Assembly (NCBI GenBank): GCA_013290035.1 | Contig: JABCYT010000069.1 | Location: forward strand, 1 to 9,964 | Length of the DNA stretch: 9,964 bases | Direction: 5' to 3' | DNA from: Alphaproteobacteria bacterium | GTDB lineage: Bacteria; Pseudomonadota; Alphaproteobacteria; Reyranellales; Reyranellaceae | Part shown: in pieces, positions 1 to 6,145 of the stretch | Layout: each line of letters starts with the position of its first letter | How positions within the stretch are numbered: the first letter of the stretch is position 1 | Position numbers and translations under genes: made by a program | Notes under the pieces: generated by a model | The model's database searches: none | What the model was told of the DNA's origin: nothing | The model's input: the letters and a program-made list of their open reading frames with translations, nothing else

Positions 1-210
1 TTTCTGCTCGGATGGGCGTTCAAGCTGGGTTTTCTGGGGATGGCCTGGCTGGCCGTGACGGGCAACCTGCAGCTCAGGCTGCCCGAGTCGATACTGGGCT
101 ACGAGATGCCGCCGCAGCTGAGGCAGTGGGCCGAGCGCGCGGCCCGAGTCGGCGACCTGGAGAACGGCACCGAGAGCGGACTGAGGCGGATTTCGGACAG
201 TCTCAAGTAG
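1..210 (+). CDS. C-terminal end of a membrane-associated protein (partial, unrecognised)
   Basis: Frame 1 is open from the first base of the window to a TAG at 208-210, giving 69 residues whose start lies off the left edge. The first ~24 residues are hydrophobic (FLLGWAFKLGFLGMAWLAV), consistent with a last transmembrane segment. The remainder is amphipathic and charged, ending ...RRISDSLK, probably a soluble tail. Codon usage is GC-rich at third positions, as in the other genes here. A strong intrinsic terminator begins 28 bases after the stop, which supports this as a real gene end. I do not recognise a family, and 69 residues are too few to assign one. An overlapping 70-codon reading frame at 12-224 in another frame is a shadow. 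Confidence 0.7.
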   Translation, partial: FLLGWAFKLGFLGMAWLAVTGNLQLRLPESILGYEMPPQLRQWAERAARVGDLENGTESGLRRISDSLK

Positions 211-237
211 CACGCCAGGGATAGAGGGGGCGTCCAA

Positions 238-286
238 GGGCCCGGACTGCTCGATCTTCGGATCGCGCGGTCCGGGCCCGCTTTTT
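238..286 (+). terminator. Intrinsic terminator after the partial left-edge gene
   Basis: A 10-bp perfect stem (GGGCCCGGAC at 238-247 pairing with GTCCGGGCCC at 270-279) is followed by CTTTTT at 281-286. Inside the loop a second perfect stem, CGATC/GATCG (252-256 with 261-265), is capped by TTCG, giving the very stable C(UUCG)G tetraloop. The T-run follows only on the + strand, so it terminates the gene ending at 210. It lies downstream of the minus-strand gene at 328-1128 as well, but lacks a U-tract in that direction. Confidence 0.85.
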
Positions 287-327
287 GGTTGCCGGCGCTC
301 GCCCTGCGGTCTTCCCGCCGATGATGG

Positions 328-1128
328 TCATGGCTGCCGTCGCCGTTCGGGCGACAGGCAGCGTGGCCAATCGTCGGACGATGCGTCTGCCGACTGGTCG
401 CAGCGCGTGCGCTTGTTGCGGATGGCCTCGATCTCCGACGGCCGCAGGATAGGCGAGTTCTCGAGCTGCGATCCGTTGTGGTCGAGCAGGTTGGCGTAGA
501 CCATCGCGCTGCTGCGGCCTTCGAACACGTATCTTTCGACGACCTCGACCAGGTCGACCAGGGCGCCCGACATGTACCATTCGCGGGAGATCCTGCGGTC
601 GCGGTCGCGCGTCAGCAGCAGGTAGTTCGAGATCGACAGCAGGGTGATGTAGTCGAACGCCTCGATCATATCGACCATCCGGCCGAAGCTGCACAGCCGC
701 TGCTTGGCGCACGAAGCGAGCGCCTCGAGGCGGCCGTAGACGACCATCAGCTTTTCTTCGATCTGCACGGGCTTGCCGCAGCCCGCGAGTTCCTTCTGGT
801 CGTTCTCGACCATGTCCCACCAGAGCGCGGCTGTCTTGTAGGCCCCGTCCTGGCGGCGCACCGTGTCGAAGCGGGAATAGGAGAGATGGTTCTTCGCGGC
901 GCGCTCGAAACACAGGGTGAATTCCTGGATCTCCCACAGATACTGGATGTAGTCGCGCGTCATCAGCCTGTCGAAGTAGCGCAACGTGGCGTCGGTCTGC
1001 TGCTTGCCCGTCTCGGCCTGCCAGCTCGACCAGGCGATGACGAGACTCAGGCTCAGGACTGTGATCATGACGGCTTGCAGGATCACACCGATATGCGCGG
1101 TAGTGATCCTGGATGCCCAGCGCATCAT
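328..1128 (-). CDS. Single-pass membrane protein of unknown function
   Basis: This 266-residue protein has a short basic N-terminus followed by one clear transmembrane segment at about residues 14-33 (VILQAVMITVLSLSLVIAW). The rest is soluble, with helical, charged sequence and several aromatic-rich stretches (RDYIQYLWEIQEF, residues 59-70). It holds six cysteines (73, 117, 140, 146, 243, 257). The start is one of two adjacent ATG codons (MMRW), preceded by a G-rich stretch (GGGGG) at suitable spacing. The sequence up to about residue 240 looks well constrained. The last ~25 residues (RCDQSADASSDDW...ERRRQP) are polar and low in complexity. I do not recognise a domain; a membrane-tethered sensor or scaffold would fit the topology, but nothing shows it. 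A long overlapping frame (203-1393, minus) is a shadow with Arg/Pro/Gly-rich composition. Confidence 0.75.
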   Translation of the reverse strand: MMRWASRITTAHIGVILQAVMITVLSLSLVIAWSSWQAETGKQQTDATLRYFDRLMTRDYIQYLWEIQEFTLCFERAAKNHLSYSRFDTVRRQDGAYKTAALWWDMVENDQKELAGCGKPVQIEEKLMVVYGRLEALASCAKQRLCSFGRMVDMIEAFDYITLLSISNYLLLTRDRDRRISREWYMSGALVDLVEVVERYVFEGRSSAMVYANLLDHNGSQLENSPILRPSEIEAIRNKRTRCDQSADASSDDWPRCLSPERRRQP

Positions 1129-1224
1129 TGCGACCCCCGTCGGTTGTGCAGCGGCCCTCCACTATACTCCTTGATGTCGCGTGTTCGACAAGGACAGGTT
1201 TCGCGGCCCGTCCGATTCTTCCGT

Positions 1225-1349
1225 CGCAACAATTGATACGATCCTGCGCTGTCGCCGCAGCGGTCGCCGAAACTATCGTTCGACTCCGACGCGCGGAACC
1301 TGGGTCGGCTGCGGGGCGAGGCGGCAGCCGGATGCCGTCAATTGTTGCG
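1225..1349. repeat. 12-bp inverted repeat pair in the 1129-1403 intergenic region
   Basis: CGCAACAATTGA at 1225-1236 and its exact reverse complement TCAATTGTTGCG at 1338-1349 lie 101 bases apart in an otherwise gene-free 275-base gap upstream of the membrane protein gene. Each arm contains the palindrome CAATTG, and a shared ATCC follows each arm at the same distance. The arms are too far apart for a simple terminator. Paired binding sites for a regulator of the downstream minus-strand gene, or remnants of a small palindromic element, are possible readings. Nothing else identifiable was seen in this gap. Confidence 0.4.
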
Positions 1350-1403
1350 GTGATCTGCAGAAACGCAGGGCGAAGGCGACAGGACAAGTACAACTCTGGC
1401 GGC

Positions 1404-1535
1404 CTATGATCGGCTCCTGCCCGGCGCTGCCATAAGGTCGTCGCCGAGCTCCAGCTCGAACTCCTCGTCGAGGCTGTCGGCCAGTTCCTCCTGGACGCGA
1501 TCCTCGAGATTCTGGCGGTCCTTTTCGACGCTCAT
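1404..1535 (-). CDS. Small acidic protein (hypothetical, 43 residues)
   Basis: A minus-strand frame ending with TAG at 1404-1406 extends to 1622, but the best start is the ATG at 1533-1535, which has GGGGGA about 8 bases upstream. The upstream ATG at 1548-1550 has no visible ribosome binding site. The 43-residue product begins MSVEKDRQNLEDRVQEELAD and continues with a strongly acidic helical stretch (SLDEEFELELGDDL), ending with a short basic tail. Third codon positions are mostly G or C, as in the real genes nearby, whereas the N-terminal extension (PPGPDEWVGVSVRPTAAG) looks non-coding. No family is recognised. It has no signal peptide or membrane segment, so it would be cytoplasmic. It lies 145 bases beyond the end of the reductase gene on the same strand, too far to assume one operon. 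Confidence 0.5.
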   Translation of the reverse strand: MSVEKDRQNLEDRVQEELADSLDEEFELELGDDLMAAPGRSRS

Positions 1536-1680
1536 CCGCAGTTCCCCCATTGCGCTGTCGCGGCCGGCGGCGGTTGGACGGACAGACACGCCGACCCATT
1601 CGTCGGGCCCCGGAGGGAGCAAAGAGCAATTGCGTTACGGTTGCGTGATTGCGGCGAGCCCGGTGCGGCACCGGAAGGCG

Positions 1681-2775
1681 TCAGCGCGGCGGCAGCAGCC
1701 TCTTGGCCTGCATCTCGGCAAAGCACTTCCGGAACATCGCCTCGGTATCCATCACCTCGTGGAAGCCTGCCTGCATCAGCTTGATGGTCGAGACCAGGGC
1801 CGCCGGCCCCGGCGTGTCACGGCCATAACCCATCGTGTAATCGGCATATTCGAAGGAGAGCCCGACGAATTCCTTCAAAGTGCCCGACTTGAGCCCATGC
1901 GCCGTGCGGATCGCGGCCCAGTCGTCCTCGCGCAGGCGGATCTGGGTGTCGAGCCGAAGCGGCACGTGAACGCCCGCTTCGAAGCCCAGCGCATCGGCGA
2001 TGGCCGGCCACACGTTCGGCCACACGAACACGTCGCCGTTGGTGACATTGAAGATCTCGTTCTTCGCCTGCTCCGATTCGCCCGACCAGGCGATGGCGCG
2101 CGCCAGAAGGTCGGCGTCGACCGCCTGCGCCACCCGGCCGCCGCCGCCGGGATAGTCGAGCGCCGTCTTGCCCGCGCGCCGCATCATCGCCGCATAGACG
2201 CCGAGCGCCGGGATCACGTTCATGGCGCTGCCCACCGAATCGCCCACGATCAGCACCGGTCGCAGGATCGACCAGCGCCACGCCTTGCCCGCCTGCCGGG
2301 CGCGCAGGTAGCGTTCCTGGTTCCAGTAGAAGTTCCGCTGCTCGTGCATCTCCGAGCGGTTCTCGCGCGCCGGCACCGTGAGCGGGCGGACATGCACGCC
2401 ATAGGCCTTGGTGCCCTGCAGCAGGGCCACGTGGCGGAGCCCCGGCGCGACCCTTTCGAGGGGGCCGAACAGGTTCCGCAGCATCGCCTCGTTGGTGCGG
2501 ATCTGCTCGTCTTCCTGCCAGCCCGCGACCAGTTCCGGCCGCTCGTGGAGCGCGGCATAGACGAGATGGGTGACGCCGGCGCACTCGGGCGCGAGCTTGG
2601 CGCAAGCGGCGGCGTCCGTGAGATCGAGCGGCAGCCAGCGCGCGCCGAATGTTTCGTCCGGGCGGCGGCGCGAGACGGCGATCACCTCGCAGTCCGGCTC
2701 ACTCGCGAAATGTTTCATGGCGGCGTAGCCGACCAGGCCGGTGGCGCCGGCGATCAGGACTTTCTTCTGCGTCAT
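1681..2775 (-). CDS. PRISE-like NAD(P)-dependent reductase (extended SDR family)
   Basis: A 364-residue Rossmann-fold enzyme. The N-terminus has the nucleotide-binding motif GATGLVG (residues 10-16), and the end of the second strand reads AVSRRR (33-38), whose arginines favour NADPH. The region QGTKAYGVH (120-128) and the later NFYWNQE (148-154) correspond to the QGxKHYxG and NFYYxxED motifs of the progesterone 5-beta-reductase/iridoid synthase (PRISE) group. On that alignment K123 and Y150 are the catalytic pair, replacing the usual YxxxK of SDRs. Known PRISE enzymes reduce activated C=C bonds of enones; the substrate here cannot be inferred. I chose the ATG at 2773-2775 (MTQKKVLIAG) because the eight-residue extension needs a TTG start and adds MCLCDNDR before the strand. 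It is cytoplasmic, with no signal. The gene is divergent from the lipoprotein gene at 2844, with 68 bases between starts. Confidence 0.88.
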   Translation of the reverse strand: MTQKKVLIAGATGLVGYAAMKHFASEPDCEVIAVSRRRPDETFGARWLPLDLTDAAACAKLAPECAGVTHLVYAALHERPELVAGWQEDEQIRTNEAMLRNLFGPLERVAPGLRHVALLQGTKAYGVHVRPLTVPARENRSEMHEQRNFYWNQERYLRARQAGKAWRWSILRPVLIVGDSVGSAMNVIPALGVYAAMMRRAGKTALDYPGGGGRVAQAVDADLLARAIAWSGESEQAKNEIFNVTNGDVFVWPNVWPAIADALGFEAGVHVPLRLDTQIRLREDDWAAIRTAHGLKSGTLKEFVGLSFEYADYTMGYGRDTPGPAALVSTIKLMQAGFHEVMDTEAMFRKCFAEMQAKRLLPPR

Positions 2776-2843
2776 GCGGTCATTATCGCATAAACACAAA
2801 TAAGAACCGTCTATGCTTTGCTTGGCCGGCTCGAGGAGGATCG
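2776..2843. promoter_or_regulatory. Divergent promoter region between the reductase and lipoprotein genes
   Basis: This 68-base gap must carry promoters for both divergent genes. It has the most AT-rich patch nearby (2782-2810). On the minus strand GATAAT (2782-2787) resembles a -10 box only 6 bases before the reductase ATG; if used, it would give a nearly leaderless mRNA, consistent with the lack of a Shine-Dalgarno there. On the plus strand TATGCT (2812-2817) is a possible -10. No convincing -35 box is seen for either, so exact promoters remain uncertain. Confidence 0.35.
2832..2840 (+). promoter_or_regulatory. Ribosome binding site fixing the lipoprotein start
   Basis: GAGGAGGA ends 3-4 bases before the ATG at 2844. 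It selects this start over the long upstream open frame (from 2649), whose translation is Arg/Ser-rich and antisense to the reductase gene. Confidence 0.75.
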
Positions 2844-3200
2844 ATGGAATTCGACGTGTTCCGCTCGGCGGCTGCCGGCGCGGCCCTGCTCGCCGCGTTC
2901 ACGCTCGCGGCCTGCCACGACAAGGGAACGCTTCAAGGATCGCGCGTGGAAAATGTGCGGGTCGACGGTCGGCGCTTCGAGGTGCGCGTGGCGCCGGCCG
3001 ATGCCGAAGGCGAGTTTCGCATGCTCGTCGTGCGCGCGACGATCGTCCTCAATCCCGACCCGGAGGCCGAACGCAGCCGTGCCGAGAATGTGGCGAAACC
3101 GTTCATGGAGCGAAGCTGTCGCGGTCAATCCTACAAGGTGCTCGAAGACGAGCTGATCGACAACGTCACTTTGAGCCTGCGTTTTCGTTGCCTGGCGTGA
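2844..3200 (+). CDS. Small lipoprotein of unknown function (118 residues)
   Basis: Starting at the ATG behind a strong GAGGAGGA site, the product has a type II signal peptide: a hydrophobic stretch (AAAGAALLAAFTLAAC) ending in the lipobox L21-A-A-C24, so it should be lipidated on C24. The residue after the cysteine is His, not Asp, so sorting to the outer membrane is expected by the usual +2 rule. The mature part (~95 residues) looks like a small beta-rich domain (ENVRVDGRRFEVRVAP, EFRMLVVRATIVL) and contains two further cysteines near the end (SCRGQ and FRCLA) that could form a disulfide. No family is recognised. It is followed 52 bases later by the PPC/DUF296 gene on the same strand, so the two may share a transcript, though that gene has its own strong ribosome binding site. 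Confidence 0.82.
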   Translation: MEFDVFRSAAAGAALLAAFTLAACHDKGTLQGSRVENVRVDGRRFEVRVAPADAEGEFRMLVVRATIVLNPDPEAERSRAENVAKPFMERSCRGQSYKVLEDELIDNVTLSLRFRCLA

Positions 3201-3241
3201 GCGCAACGATCCGGCGCGCCGTGAGTTGACTCCGGGCAATC

Positions 3242-3247
3242 AGGAGG
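3242..3247 (+). promoter_or_regulatory. Ribosome binding site fixing the PPC protein start
   Basis: AGGAGG lies 5 bases before the ATG at 3253. It chooses this start over an in-frame TTG at 3226, which would begin upstream of the site itself. Confidence 0.75.
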
Positions 3248-3252
3248 CCGCC

Positions 3253-3693
3253 ATGCAATCCAGGCTGGTTTGGCAAGACGCCGGCGAACGGACCTTCGTC
3301 CTCGTTCTCGACGCCGGCGAGGAGGCCTTTGCCGCCATCACCGCCTTCGCCGCGCGGTCCAACCTCGCCGGCGCGTCGTTGACGGCGCTCGGCGCCTTCG
3401 AACGCGCGACGGTCGGCTGGTTCGATCTTGCTAAAAGGACCTACAGGCCGATCGAGATCGACAGCCAGTGCGAGGGGTTGAGCCTCTTGGGCGACATCGC
3501 CACCGGCGACGACGGCAAGCCCAGCCTGCACATGCACGCGGTGCTGGGCCTGAGCGACGGCACGACCCGCGGTGGCCATTTCCTCAAGGGGATCGTGCGG
3601 CCGACCCTGGAAGTGACGATCGTCGAAACGCCGGCGCGGCTCCGCCGCCGCAAGCGGCCGGAACTCGGGATAGCATTGATCGACCTATCCTAG
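3253..3693 (+). CDS. PPC/DUF296 domain protein
   Basis: The 146-residue protein is almost entirely one PPC (DUF296) domain, the length usual for stand-alone bacterial members. Family features visible are the ALGAFERATVGWFD strand pair (residues 45-58) and, in the second half, HMHAVLG (93-99) followed by GGHFLKG (107-113). H93, H95 and H109 form the three-histidine set that is conserved in bacterial PPC proteins and proposed to bind a metal. Plant relatives carry this domain beside an AT-hook and bind DNA; bacterial single-domain forms form trimers and their function is not established. The C-terminus (RLRRRKRPELG, residues 129-139) is strongly basic, which could contact nucleic acid, but this is inference. 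It has no signal peptide. It follows the lipoprotein gene by 52 bases and converges on the Bug receptor gene with a 31-base gap in which I see no hairpin terminator. Confidence 0.88.
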   Translation: MQSRLVWQDAGERTFVLVLDAGEEAFAAITAFAARSNLAGASLTALGAFERATVGWFDLAKRTYRPIEIDSQCEGLSLLGDIATGDDGKPSLHMHAVLGLSDGTTRGGHFLKGIVRPTLEVTIVETPARLRRRKRPELGIALIDLS

Positions 3694-3724
3694 GGGCTCC
3701 GATGTACGGCGTTGTCTGTAACGC

Positions 3725-4735
3725 TCAATCGACCTTCGCGCCCGACGCCTTGATGACGGGCGCCAGCCGCTTCTCGTCCATGGCGCGGTAGGCGGCGGTG
3801 TCGGCGGGGCTCATCCAGACCCGCGTCGCGCCCTGCTGGTCGAAGCTCGCCTTCACGGCGTCGCTGTCCAGCGCCTTCCGGGTCAGGGCCGACAGCTTCT
3901 CCACCATGGCCGGCGGCAGTCCGGCCGGGCCGCAGATGCCGCCCCATGAGGTGATCTCGAAGCCCGGCAGGAACTCCGCCATGGTCGGGATCTCGGGCGC
4001 GGCGGGGTGGCGTTCCTTCGAGGTCACGGCGAGGCCGCGCACCTTGCCCGAGCGCATCAGGCCGAGCGGGCCGGGAATGTTGTCGAACATCATGTCGACC
4101 TGGCCCGCCAAAAGGTCCTGGTAGGCCGGCGCGCTGCCGCGATAGGGCACATGCAGCAGGTTGAGCCCGGCGAGCTGCTTGTAGATCTCGCCGCTGAGGT
4201 GCGGGCTCGTGCCCGATCCGGAGGAGGCGAAGGAGTACTTGCCGGGATCCGCTTTCGCCAGCGCGCTCAGCTCGGGCACCGTCTTGACGGGAAGATCGAG
4301 GCGCACCATCAGCATGTTGGGCACCGACCACATCATGGCGATGGCGGTGAAATCCTTGCCGACGTCGAACGGCAGCTTGCCGTAGAGCGTGGGCGCGATC
4401 GACTGCGAGGCGATGGTGTAGAGGCCGATGGTGTAGCCGTCGGGTGCGGCCTTGGCGATGGCGTCGGTGCCGACATTGCCGCCCGAGCCGCTCTTGTTGT
4501 CGACGATGAATTGCTGGCCGGTGAGCTCCGCCAGCTGATTGCAGACGATTCGCGAGAGCGTGTCGGTCGGCCCGCCCGGCGGAAAGACGTTGATGTAGCG
4601 CACCGGCTTGTTCGGCCAGTCGTCGGCCGCGCGGGCGACGCCGGAGGCGATCATCGGGGCGGCCAGCGCGCCGCCCGCCATCAAGCCTCCTGAGAGCACG
4701 AGCGCGCGACGGCGCGGCAGGGTCAGTCTTTTCAC
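3725..4735 (-). CDS. Bug-family (tripartite tricarboxylate) periplasmic solute receptor
   Basis: A 336-residue extracytoplasmic binding protein of the Bug/TctC family. Diagnostic segments are WPNKPVRYI then FPPGGPTD (51-58), GQQFIVDNKSGSGGNVG, PDGYTIGLYT, the PHLSGE region, and LLHVPYRGSAPAYQDLLAGQVDMMFDN. These proteins bind small carboxylates or related acids between two lobes. I chose the GTG at 4733-4735, with GGAGGA 6 bases upstream, over the longer frame starting at 4804, whose extra residues are not signal-like. The N-terminus then reads MKRLTLPRRRALVLSGG, a twin-arginine (Tat) type signal, with likely cleavage after ARA (residue 36) before ADDWP. No tctA/tctB-type membrane genes are in the window, so it is an orphan receptor here, as is common for expanded Bug families. 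It is divergent from the tiny lipoprotein gene at 4879. The ligand cannot be told from sequence. Confidence 0.93.
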   Translation of the reverse strand: MKRLTLPRRRALVLSGGLMAGGALAAPMIASGVARAADDWPNKPVRYINVFPPGGPTDTLSRIVCNQLAELTGQQFIVDNKSGSGGNVGTDAIAKAAPDGYTIGLYTIASQSIAPTLYGKLPFDVGKDFTAIAMMWSVPNMLMVRLDLPVKTVPELSALAKADPGKYSFASSGSGTSPHLSGEIYKQLAGLNLLHVPYRGSAPAYQDLLAGQVDMMFDNIPGPLGLMRSGKVRGLAVTSKERHPAAPEIPTMAEFLPGFEITSWGGICGPAGLPPAMVEKLSALTRKALDSDAVKASFDQQGATRVWMSPADTAAYRAMDEKRLAPVIKASGAKVD

Positions 4736-4741
4736 CTTGGG

Positions 4742-4747
4742 TCCTCC
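4742..4747 (-). promoter_or_regulatory. Ribosome binding site fixing the GTG start of the Bug receptor
   Basis: Read on the minus strand, GGAGGA is followed by six bases and then GTG at 4735. This supports a GTG start that gives a proper Tat-type signal peptide instead of the 23-residue longer frame. Confidence 0.75.
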
Positions 4748-4767
4748 AGTGTTTTTCCTTGGCTCGG

Positions 4768-4775
4768 ATTTTATA
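4768..4775 (-). promoter_or_regulatory. Possible -10 element of the Bug receptor promoter
   Basis: On the minus strand TATAAAAT lies about 33 bases upstream of the GTG start and stands out in otherwise GC-rich DNA. The position suits a -10 box with a short leader. No good -35 hexamer is found at 16-18 bases upstream, so the assignment is tentative. Confidence 0.35.
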
Positions 4776-4878
4776 CAGGTGAAGGCGGGACACGCCTGCG
4801 GCATGCAGACCCTCGGCGAGAGCGCTTGACGGGAGCGGCGAAAACCCGGTTGATTCGAGCACGGCGGTGGAGGCCACC

Positions 4879-5046
4879 ATGAGACGGCTGATCTGGCTCG
4901 CCCTTGCGGCCCTTGCCGGCTTCGCAGGCGGATGCGTCGACAACAAGTACTCGCCCTTCTCCTTCCAGGATTTTCCCGGCTACGCGCCGCCCGGCGCTAG
5001 AGCCCCCGCCGATCCGCACCGCACCCCGACCGGCTATGCCCCCTAG
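4879..5046 (+). CDS. Tiny lipoprotein (55 residues)
   Basis: ATG at 4879 is preceded by a GTGGAGG ribosome binding site at 4867-4873. The product starts MRRLIWLALAALAGFAGGC: two arginines, a hydrophobic core and a lipobox-like AGGC with C19 as the lipidation site. The mature part is only 37 residues, rich in Pro, Gly and aromatic residues (YSPFSFQDFPGYAPPG), without a recognisable domain. Such short Pro-rich lipoproteins are common in alphaproteobacteria and usually uncharacterised. The stop codon TAG (5044-5046) lies in the palindrome CTAG, whose other strand supplies the stop codon of the convergent peptidoglycan-binding gene, so the two genes overlap by four bases tail to tail. Signal, lipobox, ribosome binding site and exact abutment with the neighbour all argue that it is real despite its size. 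Confidence 0.75.
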   Translation: MRRLIWLALAALAGFAGGCVDNKYSPFSFQDFPGYAPPGARAPADPHRTPTGYAP

Positions 5047-6041
5047 TGGCTTGAACTCAGCCGAATGAGCACGTCTTTTGCCGTCGCGTTTGGAATGCCT
5101 TGCGCCTCGGCGTATTCGCGAACAGCGCTCAGCGTCTGGCGGCCGATGACCCCGTCGATGGCCCCTGGGTTGAAGCCGGCAGCCGCGAGCCTGCCTTGCA
5201 GGTCGCGGATTTCGTCGGGCGTCAGCGGCGCAGCACTGTCGGGCGTCGGCTTGTCGACTTGTTGCGGGACAGATGGCGAGGAGATGGATGGCGATGAGAC
5301 CGGTGCCGACGAGACCGACGCTGGAGCCTCTGCCTTCAGGCGCACGAGCAGCTCTCGTGTTGCGTTTGCGTTCGGAAGGGCCCGCGCCTCGGCGTATTGG
5401 CGAACGGCGCTCCGTGTCTGGCGGCCGATGACCCCGTCGATGGCGCCAGGGTTGAAGCCGGCAGCCGCGAGCCTGCCCTGCAGGTCGCGGATTTCGTCGG
5501 GCGTCAACGGCGCAGGACTAGACTGCGCGGTCGATGGCATTTGCAACGCCGGCGAGTCGACCGGAAGGGGGTCCGTCGGACGCGAGACCGGCGGAGGTGA
5601 GGCCGTTCGAGGAGAAGCCGGCGGCGCGGAGGTGAGTGCCGTAGCGACCGGTAGTGCGGAAACCGGCGGTGAAACTCCTGTTTCCGGCTTGTCCGTGGAA
5701 GGGACGCCGGCTTTCGTCTGTTCGGTAAGGCTGGATGGCAATCGCTGCGAAGTTTGAACAGTCAGAGCCCAGACCGCCAGAACAGAAACGCTTATGAATG
5801 GCAGGAGCAGGACGGCCGCCCAAACATGACCGGCGCGAACGGAGGCGAACAGAGAGAAGGCGGACTGGCTTGCCGGTTCCTCCGGAGGGCCGTCCGACGG
5901 CGCTGCGGCGGCAAGTCTTTCGGCTCTCGCCGCAAGCTGGGCGGCGAGATACGCATATTCGTTCTTGTCATCAGCCGGCGACCTTGGCGGGGATGCTTGT
6001 TGGGGCAAACCACTCGGATGCCGTGGTCGATCGATCGTCAT
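5043..6041 (-). CDS. Membrane-anchored protein with two peptidoglycan-binding domains
   Basis: From the ATG at 6039-6041 (MTIDRPRH) the product has 332 residues; a GTG three codons upstream (6048-6050) is possible, and neither has a strong ribosome binding site. The cytoplasmic N-terminus (~70 residues) contains an alanine-rich helix (AYLAAQLAARAERLAAAA). One transmembrane segment follows at about 74-95 (AAVLLLPFISVSVLAVWAL), then ~80 residues of Pro/Ser/Thr-rich linker. Two copies of the PG_binding_1 fold follow (starting at about 178 and 272), each beginning PLTPDEIRDLQGRLAAAGF and containing GAIDGVIGRQT, and they are separated by a second Ser/Pro linker. This type II topology places the repeats in the periplasm, where they would hold the protein to murein. 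No catalytic domain is present, so a structural or scaffold role is likely. The two repeats are nearly identical in DNA as well. Confidence 0.85.
   Translation of the reverse strand: MTIDRPRHPSGLPQQASPPRSPADDKNEYAYLAAQLAARAERLAAAAPSDGPPEEPASQSAFSLFASVRAGHVWAAVLLLPFISVSVLAVWALTVQTSQRLPSSLTEQTKAGVPSTDKPETGVSPPVSALPVATALTSAPPASPRTASPPPVSRPTDPLPVDSPALQMPSTAQSSPAPLTPDEIRDLQGRLAAAGFNPGAIDGVIGRQTRSAVRQYAEARALPNANATRELLVRLKAEAPASVSSAPVSSPSISSPSVPQQVDKPTPDSAAPLTPDEIRDLQGRLAAAGFNPGAIDGVIGRQTLSAVREYAEAQGIPNATAKDVLIRLSSSH
5104..5233 (-). repeat. Near-identical direct repeat, copy at the 3' end of the gene
   Basis: About 130 bases that match 5386-5515 at an offset of 282 bases (94 codons), with 8 mismatches by my count (about 94% identity). 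The unit encodes the core of the peptidoglycan-binding repeat. Agreement at synonymous positions indicates recent duplication or ongoing gene conversion. Confidence 0.85.
5386..5515 (-). repeat. Near-identical direct repeat, upstream copy
   Basis: Partner of 5104-5233. It encodes the first peptidoglycan-binding repeat, which differs from the second at only a few residues in the core (RQTRSAVRQYAEA here against RQTLSAVREYAEA). Confidence 0.85.
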
Positions 6042-6145
6042 CCGACACACCGCTTAGATAGGAACGCTTGAAGTTACTGCGGCGCCAACAAAGGGATTGT
6101 GATCAATCTATGGCATCGCGCGTCGCGTGTCCTCGCAGGCGATCG

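Noticed and set aside
203..1393. 396-codon minus-strand frame around the unknown membrane protein gene
   Set aside because: Its translation is Arg/Gly/Pro-rich in the overlapped part. The 266-residue frame has a sensible membrane segment and balanced composition, so it is preferred.
1659..1674. Hairpin CCGGT-GCGGC-ACCGG downstream of the reductase gene
   Set aside because: Only five base pairs with no T-run on the minus strand, so it is not a convincing terminator.
1630..2793. 387-codon plus-strand frame across the reductase gene
   Set aside because: Arg/Ala/Pro-rich shadow of the PRISE-like gene, with no recognisable motif or ribosome binding site.
4826..4855. TTGACG followed by a TTGATT-like -10 upstream of the tiny lipoprotein
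   Set aside because: The -10 match is poor and the spacing is 18, so it was not called as a promoter.
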